From Flavobacterium silvaticum (GTDB taxonomy: Bacteria; Bacteroidota; Bacteroidia; Flavobacteriales; Flavobacteriaceae), in NCBI RefSeq assembly GCF_012911565.1, contig NZ_JAAMPU010000101.1, positions 1 through 64,000 of the forward strand: a DNA stretch of 64,000 nt, read 5' to 3'. Shown piece by piece: positions 16,511-25,134 of the stretch (the stretch's first letter is position 1; each line of letters begins with the position of its first letter). The notes beneath the pieces are model-generated. The model was not told where the DNA came from. It ran no database searches and saw only the letters and a list, made by a program, of their open reading frames with translations. Both the position numbers and the translations under genes were made by a program.

Positions 16511-17605
16511 ATGACACAGAATCTCCCGACATTTTCGACCCAGGATCAGACCAAATTCTTCAGGACACTGAATTCCAAGGTCAATACCTATTTCCGCGAA
16601 AACAACCTCCGGAAAACGGGCAACTGGCAAATCTACCTGAAAACAGCCATTCTTTTCGCTATTTTCTTAGCGCCTTATTTCCTGATCCTTTCACTTGATT
16701 TGCCTTTCTGGGCACATTTGCTGTTATCTATAGTCATGGGAATTGGGATGGCCGGAATTGGGATGAACGTTATGCACGACGGAAACCACGGATCGTATTC
16801 GTCAAAATCGTGGGTCAATAAATTCATGGGCGGAACCATCTATGTCCTGGCTGGAAACGTTTATAACTGGCAGGTGCAGCACAACGTTTTGCATCATACC
16901 TATACCAACGTCCACGGCCACGATGAAGATCTCGAAGCAGGTCGCATCATTCGGTTTTCCAAAGATGCAGAATGGAGAAGATTCCACAAATTCCAACATT
17001 ATTATTCTGTTTTCCTTTACGGTTTATTGACGTTCAATTGGGCGATTACGACAGATTTCCGTCAGATGAAACGTTATCTGAAGCGAAAACTATCATATGG
17101 AAAATTCAAAAGCCCGGTATTTCAATGGACAACATTGCTTATCACAAAAGCGATTTATTTCTCCATTTGGTTGGTCGTACCGATGGTTTTGGGTCTTGCG
17201 TGGTGGAAAGTCCTCATCGGGTTTTTCGTGATGCACTATGTCGCCGGATTGATCCTAAGCATCGTATTCCAATTGGCCCATATTGTCGAGGAAACCGATA
17301 ATCCCGTTCCCGACGACAACGGCGCCTTGGCCAACACTTGGGCTATCCATCAATTGTACACGACAGCCAATTTTGCACCGCGCAACAAAATAGTCAACTG
17401 GTTCACCGGCGGTTTGAACCATCAGATCGAACATCATATCTTCCCGAACATCAGCCATGTCCATTACGGCAAAATCGGACGCATCGTCAAACAAACAGCC
17501 CAGGAATGCAACCTGCCGTACCATGAATTCCGCACCATGCGTTCGGCCATCGCGGCACATTTTCGCCATTTGAAAGAACTCGGTACCAAACCCAGCCTGG
17601 CCTGA
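16511..17605 (+). CDS. membrane fatty acid (acyl-CoA/acyl-lipid) desaturase
   Basis: An integral membrane di-iron desaturase of 364 residues that inserts a cis double bond in fatty acyl chains. The three histidine boxes are present: HDGNH (about residues 82-86), HNVLHH (~121-126) and QIEHH (~305-309). Hydrophobic segments lie at about 40-60, 65-90, 210-235 and 240-265. The first residue of the third box is Gln rather than His, a feature of front-end desaturases (delta-5/6 type), but no cytochrome b5 domain is fused at the N-terminus. The start lies about 11 nt downstream of the predicted transcription start. The position of the double bond cannot be told from sequence. It is followed 24 nt later by an aminotransferase gene. 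Confidence 0.9.
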   Translation: MTQNLPTFSTQDQTKFFRTLNSKVNTYFRENNLRKTGNWQIYLKTAILFAIFLAPYFLILSLDLPFWAHLLLSIVMGIGMAGIGMNVMHDGNHGSYSSKSWVNKFMGGTIYVLAGNVYNWQVQHNVLHHTYTNVHGHDEDLEAGRIIRFSKDAEWRRFHKFQHYYSVFLYGLLTFNWAITTDFRQMKRYLKRKLSYGKFKSPVFQWTTLLITKAIYFSIWLVVPMVLGLAWWKVLIGFFVMHYVAGLILSIVFQLAHIVEETDNPVPDDNGALANTWAIHQLYTTANFAPRNKIVNWFTGGLNHQIEHHIFPNISHVHYGKIGRIVKQTAQECNLPYHEFRTMRSAIAAHFRHLKELGTKPSLA

Positions 17606-17629
17606 CATTAAAACAATCCAACACCACAT

Positions 17630-18817
17630 ATGAGCGAATTCCTTTCAGACAGAATCAACCAACTTTCCACTTCCCAAACCCTCGCCATGGCTGCATTGGC
17701 CCGCGAATTAAAGGCTCAGGGAAAAGATATCATAAGCCTTAGCCTTGGCGAACCAGATTTTAATACGCCTGATTTCATCAAAGAAGCGGCAAAAAAAGCG
17801 ATAGACGAAAATTACAGCACCTATTCGCCTGTTGACGGATATGCGGAATTGAAAGACGCTATCTGCCGCAAATTCAAACGAGATAACGACCTGGATTACA
17901 AACCAGCGAACATTGTAGTTTCTACAGGCGCGAAACAATCGCTCTACAATATCGCACAAGTCATGCTCAATGATGGGGATGAAGTCATTTTGCCTGCACC
18001 ATATTGGGTTTCTTATTTCGAAATCGTCAAGATGGCTGGCGGAATTCCTGTCGAAGTGCCGACATCTGTAGAATCAGATTTCAAGATCACAGCCGAACAA
18101 CTCGAAAAAGCCATTACGCCAAAAACCAAAATGGTATGGTATTCTTCTCCATGCAACCCAAGCGGCTCCGTATACAGTCGTGAAGAACTGACCGCATTGG
18201 CCGCCGTACTTGAAAAACACCCGAATATTTTTGTGGTTTCGGACGAAATCTACGAACACATCAACTTCTCCGGAACATTCTGCTCCATCGCTTCAATCCC
18301 GGGAATGTTTGACAGGACCATAACCGTAAACGGAGTCGCGAAAGCATTCGCCATGACCGGCTGGAGAATCGGATACATTGGCGCACCTGAATTCATTGCC
18401 AAAGCCTGTACTAAAATGCAGGGCCAGGTTACGTCCGGCGCGAATTCAATTGCCCAACGTGCAACGATCACTGCCGTTGATGCCGATCCATCTGTTTTAA
18501 ACGATATGGTTTCAGCCTTTAAATCCCGCCGCGACCTTGTAATAAACATGATCAAAGATATCCCGGGCTTGAAAATCAATGTTCCGGACGGAGCTTTCTA
18601 TGCATTCCCGGATGTTTCTTCGTTCTTTGGAAAAACGCTTCGCGGAAAAGAAATCAGGAACGCCGATGATTTGTCAATGTATCTCTTGGCAGAAGCGAAC
18701 GTGGCCTGTGTAACCGGTGATGCTTTTGGCAACCCGAACTGCATCAGGCTGTCTTATGCAACAAGCGAGGAACAACTCGTCAAAGCATTCACACAAATCA
18801 AAGAGGCCCTGGCCTAA
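17630..18817 (+). CDS. pyridoxal phosphate-dependent aminotransferase (aspartate aminotransferase type)
   Basis: A class I/II aminotransferase of 395 residues, closest in motif pattern to bacterial aspartate aminotransferases of subgroup Ib. Visible features are [16 protein letters not shown] (residues ~39-54), the cofactor-contact [10 protein letters not shown] segment, [15 protein letters not shown], the SDEIYEHI region and the PLP-lysine motif [17 protein letters not shown] with Lys near residue 237, plus the C-terminal [10 protein letters not shown] with the carboxylate-binding Arg. It moves an amino group between aspartate (or glutamate) and a 2-oxo acid in the cytoplasm. It lies 24 nt after the desaturase gene and ends with a terminator at 18826-18855. 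Other amino acid substrates such as prephenate are possible. Confidence 0.93.
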   Translation: MSEFLSDRINQLSTSQTLAMAALARELKAQGKDIISLSLGEPDFNTPDFIKEAAKKAIDENYSTYSPVDGYAELKDAICRKFKRDNDLDYKPANIVVSTGAKQSLYNIAQVMLNDGDEVILPAPYWVSYFEIVKMAGGIPVEVPTSVESDFKITAEQLEKAITPKTKMVWYSSPCNPSGSVYSREELTALAAVLEKHPNIFVVSDEIYEHINFSGTFCSIASIPGMFDRTITVNGVAKAFAMTGWRIGYIGAPEFIAKACTKMQGQVTSGANSIAQRATITAVDADPSVLNDMVSAFKSRRDLVINMIKDIPGLKINVPDGAFYAFPDVSSFFGKTLRGKEIRNADDLSMYLLAEANVACVTGDAFGNPNCIRLSYATSEEQLVKAFTQIKEALA

Positions 18818-18825
18818 ACAATACG

Positions 18826-18855
18826 GCCTCGAATTATCGGGGCTTTTTTATTTTA
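18826..18855 (+). terminator. terminator after aminotransferase gene
   Basis: GCCTCG / CGGGGC (6 bp with one G-T pair) closes a 6-nt loop and is followed by TTTTTTATTTT. Confidence 0.7.
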
Positions 18856-18932
18856 ATTATTTCGGATTTACCTCATGCTCCGGCCAAAAATCCATCGATT
18901 CAAATAAACGAATCAACAAAAGACAAACATCC

Positions 18933-20099
18933 ATGCAAAAGAAAATACTTCTTCTCGGTTCAGGTGAACTCGGAAAAGAATTCGTCATCGCCGCCCAACG
19001 TATCGGCCAGAAAGTAATTGCCGTCGATTCATACGAAAATGCACCGGCCATGCAGGTCGCACACGGCTTTGAAGTCATCAATATGCTCGATGGTTCCGAA
19101 CTGGACCGCATCGTCGCCAAACACAACCCGGACTTTATCGTTCCGGAAATTGAAGCCATCCGTACCGAACGTTTTTACGACTATGAAAAACAGGGAATCA
19201 CGGTTGTCCCATCGGCCAAAGCGGCGAACTTTACCATGAACCGAAAGGCGATTCGTGATCTTGCGGCCAAAGAACTCGGACTTAAAACCGCAAATTACAG
19301 ATACGCGACTTCATCCGAAGAATTGCAGAAAGCCGTCTCTGAAGTCGGCATTCCATGCGTCGTAAAACCATTGATGTCTTCCTCAGGCAAAGGCCAATCG
19401 ACTATAAAATCTGAAGAAGACATTGAGAAGGCGTGGAAATACGCAGTCGAAGGTTCACGTGGAGATGTTGTGGAAGTCATTGTAGAAGCATTCGTAAAGT
19501 TCAATTCAGAGATTACGTTGCTGACCGTGACCCAAAATAACGGTCCGACATTGTTCTGCTCACCTATCGGCCACCGTCAGGAACGCGGTGATTACCAGGA
19601 AAGCTGGCAACCCGCTTTGGTGTCGGACAAAGACCTGTATGAAGCACAGGACATGGCCGAAAAAGTTACCGAAGCACTTAGTGGTGCCGGAATATTCGGA
19701 GTCGAATTCTTTTTGGCCGATGACGGCGTGTATTTCTCGGAACTTTCCCCTCGTCCGCACGATACCGGAATGGTGACACTTGGCGGAACACAGAATTTCA
19801 ATGAATTCGAATTGCACCTGCGCGCCATCCTGAGCCTTCCTATTTTTGAGATACGACTTGAAAAAGCGGGCGCAAGTGCCGTGATACTGGCGTCTGAAAA
19901 CTCACAAAACCCAACATTTTCCGGAATTGCGGGACTTGCCGCTTTACCCAAAACAGATTTCCGCCTGTTCGGAAAACCGACGTCGCGTCCGTATAGAAGG
20001 ATGGGCGTTGCATTGGTCAGCGACAGCCCTGAAACCCCGGTCACTGAACTGGTCGAAAAAGCAAAAGCTGCGGCTGCTCTGGTTTCGGTACATCCATAA
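18933..20099 (+). CDS. purT: formate-dependent phosphoribosylglycinamide formyltransferase
   Basis: PurT is an ATP-grasp enzyme that adds a formyl group from formate to GAR in purine synthesis, an alternative to folate-dependent PurN. The 388-residue protein begins [16 protein letters not shown] (pre-ATP-grasp domain), with [15 protein letters not shown], the ATP-grasp segment [17 protein letters not shown] (~150-166), DRQ-like [15 protein letters not shown] and the metal-binding [23 protein letters not shown]. The frame is open upstream into the aminotransferase gene, but the ATG at 18933 gives the family N-terminus and lies after that gene's terminator. A terminator follows at 20125-20153. 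Confidence 0.96.
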   Translation: MQKKILLLGSGELGKEFVIAAQRIGQKVIAVDSYENAPAMQVAHGFEVINMLDGSELDRIVAKHNPDFIVPEIEAIRTERFYDYEKQGITVVPSAKAANFTMNRKAIRDLAAKELGLKTANYRYATSSEELQKAVSEVGIPCVVKPLMSSSGKGQSTIKSEEDIEKAWKYAVEGSRGDVVEVIVEAFVKFNSEITLLTVTQNNGPTLFCSPIGHRQERGDYQESWQPALVSDKDLYEAQDMAEKVTEALSGAGIFGVEFFLADDGVYFSELSPRPHDTGMVTLGGTQNFNEFELHLRAILSLPIFEIRLEKAGASAVILASENSQNPTFSGIAGLAALPKTDFRLFGKPTSRPYRRMGVALVSDSPETPVTELVEKAKAAAALVSVHP

Positions 20100-20124
20100 T
20101 CGCAACCGCTTTATTTTTATAATG

Positions 20125-20153
20125 ACCTCGCTAAAATTGGCGGGGTTTTTTTG
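20125..20153 (+). terminator. terminator after purT
   Basis: ACCTCGC / GCGGGGT (7 bp including one T-G pair) with an 8-nt loop is followed by a run of T. Confidence 0.75.
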
Positions 20154-20269
20154 TTTCCGTAAAATTTGATTCCCAAACCACTGAGAAATCAACAATAATT
20201 GACTGAATAACCCAGTTTTAGCGAAATTTTTTGATTTCAATCTCTATTTTTGATGTTCGACCCGTTTTT

Positions 20270-20944
20270 ATGAAGTTACTAATCGTTGAAGATGAACCGC
20301 AATTGCTCGCCATTATCCGCAAAGGATTCAGTGAGAAGAACCACGATGTAAGTGCTGCCCTCGATGCGACCACGGCACTTTCGTTACTCAGCCAGCACAC
20401 CTTTGACGCGGTCATCCTTGACGTGATGCTTCCGGACGGAAACGGAATCGCCATATGTCGTGACCTGCGTAAAAACAAAAACTTTGTCCCTGTCATTTTA
20501 TTAACTGCTCTCGGAAGTACGGAAAATGTCGTCAACGGCCTTGATTCAGGAGCCGATGATTATATGGTCAAACCGTTTCGTTTTTCGGAACTCGAAGCCC
20601 GCGTCAATGCATTGGTGCGCCGGTCATCCATTGAAAACCATCAGCCCGACACTATTGTAATCGATGATTTGTTTATTGACAACCGCACCAAAAAAGTCAA
20701 GCGGGGCGATGATTCCATTTCTTTGACCGCCAAAGAATTCCGCCTGTTGCATTTTCTGGCAAAACACCGGAACAATGTAGTCAGCCGTGAACAAATACTC
20801 GACAACGTGTGGGACATCAACTTTGACATGAATACCAATGTGGTCGATGTCTACATCAATTACCTGCGTAAAAAAATCGACAAGCCCTACAAAGAACCGC
20901 TCATCCATACCGTCAAAGGTTTGGGCTATACGCTGAAACCCTGA
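20270..20944 (+). CDS. OmpR-family response regulator
   Basis: A 224-residue DNA-binding response regulator. The receiver domain (1-115) has the acidic pair Glu7-Asp8, the phosphorylation site Asp51 in AVILDVMLPDGNG, Thr79 and Lys101 in DDYMVKPF. The C-terminal winged helix of the Trans_reg_C/OmpR type (about 128-222) ends in VDVYINYLRKKI and HTVKGLGYTLKP. The ATG at 20270 gives the normal receiver start (MKLLIVEDEP); residues before it in the same frame are not conserved-looking. A TATTTTTG -7 element lies at 20245-20252. The stop overlaps the start of the kinase gene. An array of 11-bp repeats downstream at 22317-22372 is a candidate binding site. Confidence 0.94.
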   Translation: MKLLIVEDEPQLLAIIRKGFSEKNHDVSAALDATTALSLLSQHTFDAVILDVMLPDGNGIAICRDLRKNKNFVPVILLTALGSTENVVNGLDSGADDYMVKPFRFSELEARVNALVRRSSIENHQPDTIVIDDLFIDNRTKKVKRGDDSISLTAKEFRLLHFLAKHRNNVVSREQILDNVWDINFDMNTNVVDVYINYLRKKIDKPYKEPLIHTVKGLGYTLKP

Positions 20945-22335
20945 TGAAGCTACGCAAGAAAATCGCTTTTACGTATGTAATCCTTTCGTTCTTCAGTACG
21001 TTGCTGCTTTGCGTTATCGTAGTGATTCTTTTCCGTCAGAACAACCAGTATTATTTTATCAAACGACTTAAGGACCGGGCGAAGATCGTGGCTTCCATCC
21101 ACGACCAGAATGACCCGCAAAAGGCAGCTTATTACCGCAACCTAAAAACCAACGGCCTTGAAGAACTCATAGACGAAGATGATTTCGTGCTTCCGGTACA
21201 TGAAAACGGAACGTTCCAATACGACCCGAAACTGCATCTGCCACCCGAATTCTATAAAGAAATACTTGCGACGGATTCAAGCTGGGTAGAAACCGAAACC
21301 AGCCGCTACTATTACGGTCAGCAATTCGAATCGGCACAATCGAAATACATAGTAGTCATTACCGCGCGTGACCGACGGGGTGACACGACAACGCAATATA
21401 TCATCCGGATTTTTATCATTGGGTGTATCCTTTTCATTGGGCTTGCTTATTTCCTGGGCCGGTTTTTTGCCGGACGCGTGCTCAACCCGATGGCACGGAT
21501 CACGAAAGAAGCCAATCGGATTACCGCTTCGAACCTGCACAAACGCCTTGAGGAAACCAGCGACGAAGACGAAGTGGCCGGCCTGACCCGGACGTTCAAC
21601 GATATGCTCGACCGGTTGGAAACATCGTTCGAAATACAGGCTAATTTTATCAATAACGCCTCACATGAACTCAAGACGCCGATTACTACGATTATAGCAG
21701 AATCTGAAATCATGCTGCTCAAACCGCGTTCAATCGCCGAATACGAAGAATCGCTCCACAACATCCATTCACAGGCCGCACGTTTGGGCAACCTCACCGA
21801 AAGCCTTTTGAAACTGACACAGACCGGTTACGACGGCAACAAACAAGTTCTGGATGTGTCGCGGATGGACGAATTGCTGGAAACCGTAAAGGATCATCTG
21901 GACAAGATCTATCCCGAAAATAAAATTAGCCTGCGCCTTGACCATCTGCCGGAGAATGAAGAATTGCTTTTGTTACCGTGCAATCGTCCGCTGCTTGAAC
22001 TGGCATTGGCCAACATCATTTCGAATGGGGTCAAATATTCCGACAATGAAGTGGTTTTCGTAGAATTGACTGCCGATGCTACAACCATCAAAATTCGTAT
22101 AACCGACATCGGCATCGGAATCCCCGCCGAAGATTTGCCCCATTTATACGAACCGTTCTTCCGCGGAAAAAAAGCCGCAAAATATACAGGTTATGGCCTC
22201 GGATTGCCCCTTGCTTCAAAAATCATCCGTATGCATGGAGGCGAACTCCAGATCCAGTCCGAGCAGGAAAAAGGGACAATGGCCCAGATTGTCTTTACCA
22301 GGAAACAGATTAGAAATTCTAATGTGGTTTCTTAG
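20944..22335 (+). CDS. sensor histidine kinase
   Basis: The 463-residue membrane kinase is the partner of the response regulator, which it overlaps by one base (CTGATGA junction). It has TM1 (about 8-30), a ~120-residue periplasmic sensor region, TM2 (~154-175), a HAMP linker (~172-225, containing RVLNPMARIT and DEVAGLTRTFNDM), the H-box NASHELKTPIT with His241, the N-box LANIISNGVKYSD, and G boxes DIGIGIPAEDL and GYGLGLPLA. It most resembles the QseC/CusS/ArlS class. The periplasmic domain has no motif I recognise, so the signal is unknown. No terminator lies between it and the next gene. Confidence 0.94.
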   Translation: MKLRKKIAFTYVILSFFSTLLLCVIVVILFRQNNQYYFIKRLKDRAKIVASIHDQNDPQKAAYYRNLKTNGLEELIDEDDFVLPVHENGTFQYDPKLHLPPEFYKEILATDSSWVETETSRYYYGQQFESAQSKYIVVITARDRRGDTTTQYIIRIFIIGCILFIGLAYFLGRFFAGRVLNPMARITKEANRITASNLHKRLEETSDEDEVAGLTRTFNDMLDRLETSFEIQANFINNASHELKTPITTIIAESEIMLLKPRSIAEYEESLHNIHSQAARLGNLTESLLKLTQTGYDGNKQVLDVSRMDELLETVKDHLDKIYPENKISLRLDHLPENEELLLLPCNRPLLELALANIISNGVKYSDNEVVFVELTADATTIKIRITDIGIGIPAEDLPHLYEPFFRGKKAAKYTGYGLGLPLASKIIRMHGGELQIQSEQEKGTMAQIVFTRKQIRNSNVVS

Positions 22336-22372
22336 GAAATTCTAATGGTGCTTTAAGTTTGCTCTAATTTGA
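22317..22372 (+). promoter_or_regulatory. array of imperfect 11-bp direct repeats (candidate OmpR-type operator)
   Basis: Five consecutive units of 11, 12, 11, 11 and 11 nt read TTCTAATGTGG, TTTCTTAGGAAA, TTCTAATGGTG, CTTTAAGTTTG and CTCTAATTTGA. TCTAAT recurs at 22318, 22341 and 22363, that is every second turn of the helix. A 12-base exact repeat (GAAATTCTAATG) occurs at 22313 and 22336. The fourth unit contains a TAAGTTTG -7 element (22354-22361). OmpR/PhoB-type regulators bind direct repeats with about 11-bp period, so this is a plausible site for the adjacent regulator. It overlaps the last codons of the kinase gene. Confidence 0.5.
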
Positions 22373-22400
22373 GATAGGTTGTTTTGTGATGTACTAAAAA

Positions 22401-23120
22401 ATGGACATCATGAAAAATATACTCATCCCGACCCATTTATCGCCAGATACAGAAATCGCAGTCCGCACCGCCATTTGCAGCGCCTCCGGAACCGGAACGG
22501 AAATCATGTTGTTGCTTACAGCCGATGCCCCAACCTCGGAATCTGCCTCCGCACTTTTAAGGAGCATGCGCCATGAATTGACAGCAAGCCAATTATCGGT
22601 TCTTGACGATTGCCGCGATGTGGCAAGGAAATCGGGCTTTTCACTAAAATTCCATACACAGTATTCGCTTTCGGGTCCGTTGCTGCGCAATTTACTCCAG
22701 GCTATGGAAACCGGCCTTGTCATCATTCCAGCCTCTTATGCGAATTCAACACAATCGACCCATACGAGTTGTGTCAAGTGGCTTTCATTAAGCAAACTTC
22801 CCATTTTACAACTTTCGGAAACGGCGACTCCGGAATTGCGAAAAGCGCTGTTGATCGAAAATGGCCTCGGACAATTACCCGTACACGAATTACAGCTTCA
22901 GATTAACCGAAAGCTTCCCATACAAATCGTCAGCCAGGCCAATATCAGTTCCGAAGAGCAAAGCCTGAGACAATTGCTGTCTGAAACCATCGACTTAAGA
23001 GATATTGATGTTCTGATACACACCCGACGCACGGAAAAAACAGGACGCCGGAAAAATGATGCTGCCTTTCCGGAATCATTCGGTCTCTCTGTTCTATCTG
23101 TCTATGAAAATGCCATATAA
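22401..23120 (+). CDS. UspA-like universal stress family protein (divergent)
   Basis: A 239-residue cytoplasmic protein with no catalytic motif. The N-terminus MKNILIPTHLSPDTEIAVRTAICSA fits the first strand and helix of a universal stress protein fold, and IIPASYANSTQSTHTSCVKWLSLSKLPILQL at about 112-142 fits its closing strands with a degenerate ATP loop. The second half (~145-239) may be a second, more decayed Usp domain (ALLIENG, VLIHTRRT, FGLSVLSVYE). The first ATG is 22401, with another three codons later at 22410 that would match the usual Usp start better. It lies between the two-component system and a bestrophin gene, 18 nt before the latter, and is likely cotranscribed with it. Confidence 0.6.
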   Translation: MDIMKNILIPTHLSPDTEIAVRTAICSASGTGTEIMLLLTADAPTSESASALLRSMRHELTASQLSVLDDCRDVARKSGFSLKFHTQYSLSGPLLRNLLQAMETGLVIIPASYANSTQSTHTSCVKWLSLSKLPILQLSETATPELRKALLIENGLGQLPVHELQLQINRKLPIQIVSQANISSEEQSLRQLLSETIDLRDIDVLIHTRRTEKTGRRKNDAAFPESFGLSVLSVYENAI

Positions 23121-23137
23121 CCCTAAATCCTGAATTT

Positions 23138-24088
23138 ATGCTACTTAAAAAAAGAATCCCAATGCAATATGTACTTGGGAAAATACGCATCGAACTTGCA
23201 CTCGTCGTTATCTATTCCACCGCTTTCTGGCTCATACATCACTTTTACGAAGCCGTTCCGTTGACCATTCCTATCGCGATTCCGGGAATCGTAGGAACCA
23301 TCATATCACTATTGTTGGCCTTTAAATCGAACCAGGCCTATGATCGTTGGTGGGAAGCACGTATCGTATGGGGCGGAATCGTAAACGACTCCCGATCGCT
23401 GATACGACAGGTCATCGCGTTTTATAAAGAAGACGATTTTTCTGATGAAGCCATCCGTTTCAAGGAAAAATTCGCCAAAAGACAAGCCGCATGGTGCTAC
23501 AGCCTTGCCAATACACTCAGAGGAAAAGAAAGCCTGAAGCCAATACGGAATTTGCTCGACGATGAAGAAATGCAGTTCGTCAAACGTCACCGGCACATTC
23601 CAAACGCACTGCTGCTATTGCACGGACGCGAATTGGCCAGGGCTACGAATAGGGGAAAACTCAATACGTTCCAACAGGTAGAAGTCGATAACACCCTGAC
23701 GCGCCTTTGTGATTCGATGGGGAAATGTGAGCGTATCAAGAACACGATTTTCCCGACTACGTACAGCATGTACATCCGTTTCACATTGTGTCTTTTTATT
23801 ATGTTGTTGCCTTTTGGAATGATACAGGATTTAGGATGGCTCGTGATTCCGGTGACCTCTACCATTGGTGCGGCGTTCTTCCTCATCGAGAAGATGGCGA
23901 TCCATTTGCAGGATCCGTTCGAAAGCCGTCCGACAGATACGCCAATGACGGTGATTTCCCACAACATAGAAAAGAACCTGCTCGAAATGGTCAATGAATT
24001 CCGCGAGGAATACGAGCGCGAACTTCCCAAGCCGGTTCCAAGTCCCCTGGCCGCTGCGAATGTCAAGAATGTTTATTTTGTTCTATAA
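23138..24088 (+). CDS. bestrophin-family anion channel protein
   Basis: This 316-residue membrane protein belongs to the bestrophin/UPF0187 family, pentameric chloride-type channels. Hydrophobic segments lie at about 20-38, 40-62, 210-230 and 232-255. The family signatures are visible: SLLLAFKSNQAYDRWWEAR with IVWGGIVNDSRSLIRQV (residues ~55-90), and the C-terminal LIEKMAIHLQDPFESRPTDTPM region (~250-271). In bestrophins the loop LQDPFE helps form the cytosolic gate. The ATG at 23138 is 18 nt after the Usp-like gene; a second Met at residue 9 is also possible. The operon ends at the strong terminator at 24104-24138. Confidence 0.9.
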   Translation: MLLKKRIPMQYVLGKIRIELALVVIYSTAFWLIHHFYEAVPLTIPIAIPGIVGTIISLLLAFKSNQAYDRWWEARIVWGGIVNDSRSLIRQVIAFYKEDDFSDEAIRFKEKFAKRQAAWCYSLANTLRGKESLKPIRNLLDDEEMQFVKRHRHIPNALLLLHGRELARATNRGKLNTFQQVEVDNTLTRLCDSMGKCERIKNTIFPTTYSMYIRFTLCLFIMLLPFGMIQDLGWLVIPVTSTIGAAFFLIEKMAIHLQDPFESRPTDTPMTVISHNIEKNLLEMVNEFREEYERELPKPVPSPLAAANVKNVYFVL

Positions 24089-24103
24089 AACCGTTGGTTG
24101 GTT

Positions 24104-24138
24104 AAAGAACCCGGCATTGTCCGGGTTCTTTGTTTTTA
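24104..24138 (+). terminator. terminator after bestrophin gene
   Basis: AAAGAACCCGG / CCGGGTTCTTT forms an 11-bp perfect stem with a 6-nt loop and is followed by GTTTTTA. Confidence 0.9.
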
Positions 24139-24195
24139 TAAGGTGGTTTGCCAAAAAAAGGTATTTTTGTGACTCAAAATCTCAGAACACACTTT

Positions 24196-25074
24196 ATGAA
24201 AGCATATGTTTTTCCCGGACAGGGAGCGCAATTCACCGGAATGGGAAAAGAGTTGTACGAACAGTCCGACTTAGCCAGGGAACTTTTTGAACGCGCGAAC
24301 GAAATCCTGGGTTTCCGTATCACAGATATTATGTTCGAAGGCACAGCCGATGAACTCAAGCAAACCAAAGTGACACAACCGGCCGTTTTCCTGCATTCGG
24401 TTATCCTGGCCAAAACCATGAACGAAAGTTTCAAACCGGAAATGGTCGCCGGACATTCGCTGGGCGAATTCTCCGCACTTGTAGCCAATGGGACGCTTTC
24501 TTTTGAAGACGGGCTCAAATTGGTTTCCCAACGTGCCATCGCCATGCAGAAAGCGTGCGAGATCACACCCTCTACCATGGCTGCCGTTTTAGGACTGACC
24601 GATGAAAAAGTAGAGGAAGTATGTGCCTCGATAGATGGCGTAGTCGTTCCGGCAAACTATAACTGTCCCGGACAGCTTGTGATTTCAGGTGAAACCGGAG
24701 CCGTCGAAAGAGCCTGTGAAGCCATGAAAGCCGCCGGTGCAAAACGCGCGCTGATACTTCCCGTGGGCGGTGCTTTCCACTCTCCTATGATGGAACCTGC
24801 ACGCGAAGAACTCGCCGCTGCGATAGAAGCTACCCATTTTTCAACCCCTGTTTGCCCGGTCTATCAAAACGTGACGGCAAATGCGGTGAGCGACCCGTCT
24901 GAAATAAAGAAAAACCTCATTGTGCAATTGACGGCTCCTGTAAAATGGACACAGTCGGTTCAGCAAATGGTGAAGGACGGAGCCACTTTGTTCACCGAAA
25001 TCGGCCCCGGAAATGTATTGCAGGGATTGATCAAGAAAATAGATCCGACTGCGGAAGTGGCCGGAGCGAATTGA
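24196..25074 (+). CDS. fabD: malonyl CoA-acyl carrier protein transacylase
   Basis: FabD loads malonyl groups from CoA onto acyl carrier protein for fatty acid synthesis. The 292-residue protein begins MKAYVFPGQGAQFTGMG, has the catalytic Ser88 in AGHSLGEFSAL, the Arg in SQRAIAMQKAC, the catalytic His in VGGAFHSPMM and Gln near GPGNVLQGLI. The ATG at 24196 gives the exact family start; the frame is open upstream but those residues do not belong. A TATTTTTG -7 element lies at 24162-24169. The gene ends with a bidirectional terminator at 25092-25126. Confidence 0.96.
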   Translation: MKAYVFPGQGAQFTGMGKELYEQSDLARELFERANEILGFRITDIMFEGTADELKQTKVTQPAVFLHSVILAKTMNESFKPEMVAGHSLGEFSALVANGTLSFEDGLKLVSQRAIAMQKACEITPSTMAAVLGLTDEKVEEVCASIDGVVVPANYNCPGQLVISGETGAVERACEAMKAAGAKRALILPVGGAFHSPMMEPAREELAAAIEATHFSTPVCPVYQNVTANAVSDPSEIKKNLIVQLTAPVKWTQSVQQMVKDGATLFTEIGPGNVLQGLIKKIDPTAEVAGAN

Positions 25075-25091
25075 CAGCCGCTTGATAAAAC

Positions 25092-25126
25092 AAAAAGGAG
25101 ATCGTTAATTGGTCTCCTTTTTTTGT
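25092..25126. terminator. bidirectional terminator between fabD and esterase gene
   Basis: AAAAAGGAGA / TCTCCTTTTT with an 11-nt loop lies in the 60-nt gap between converging genes and offers a T-run on both strands. Confidence 0.85.
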
Positions 25127-25134
25127 TTCTACTA

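Noticed and set aside
18717..18932. Upstream extension of the purT frame
   Set aside because: It lies inside the aminotransferase gene and its terminator and is not similar to any PurT N-terminus.
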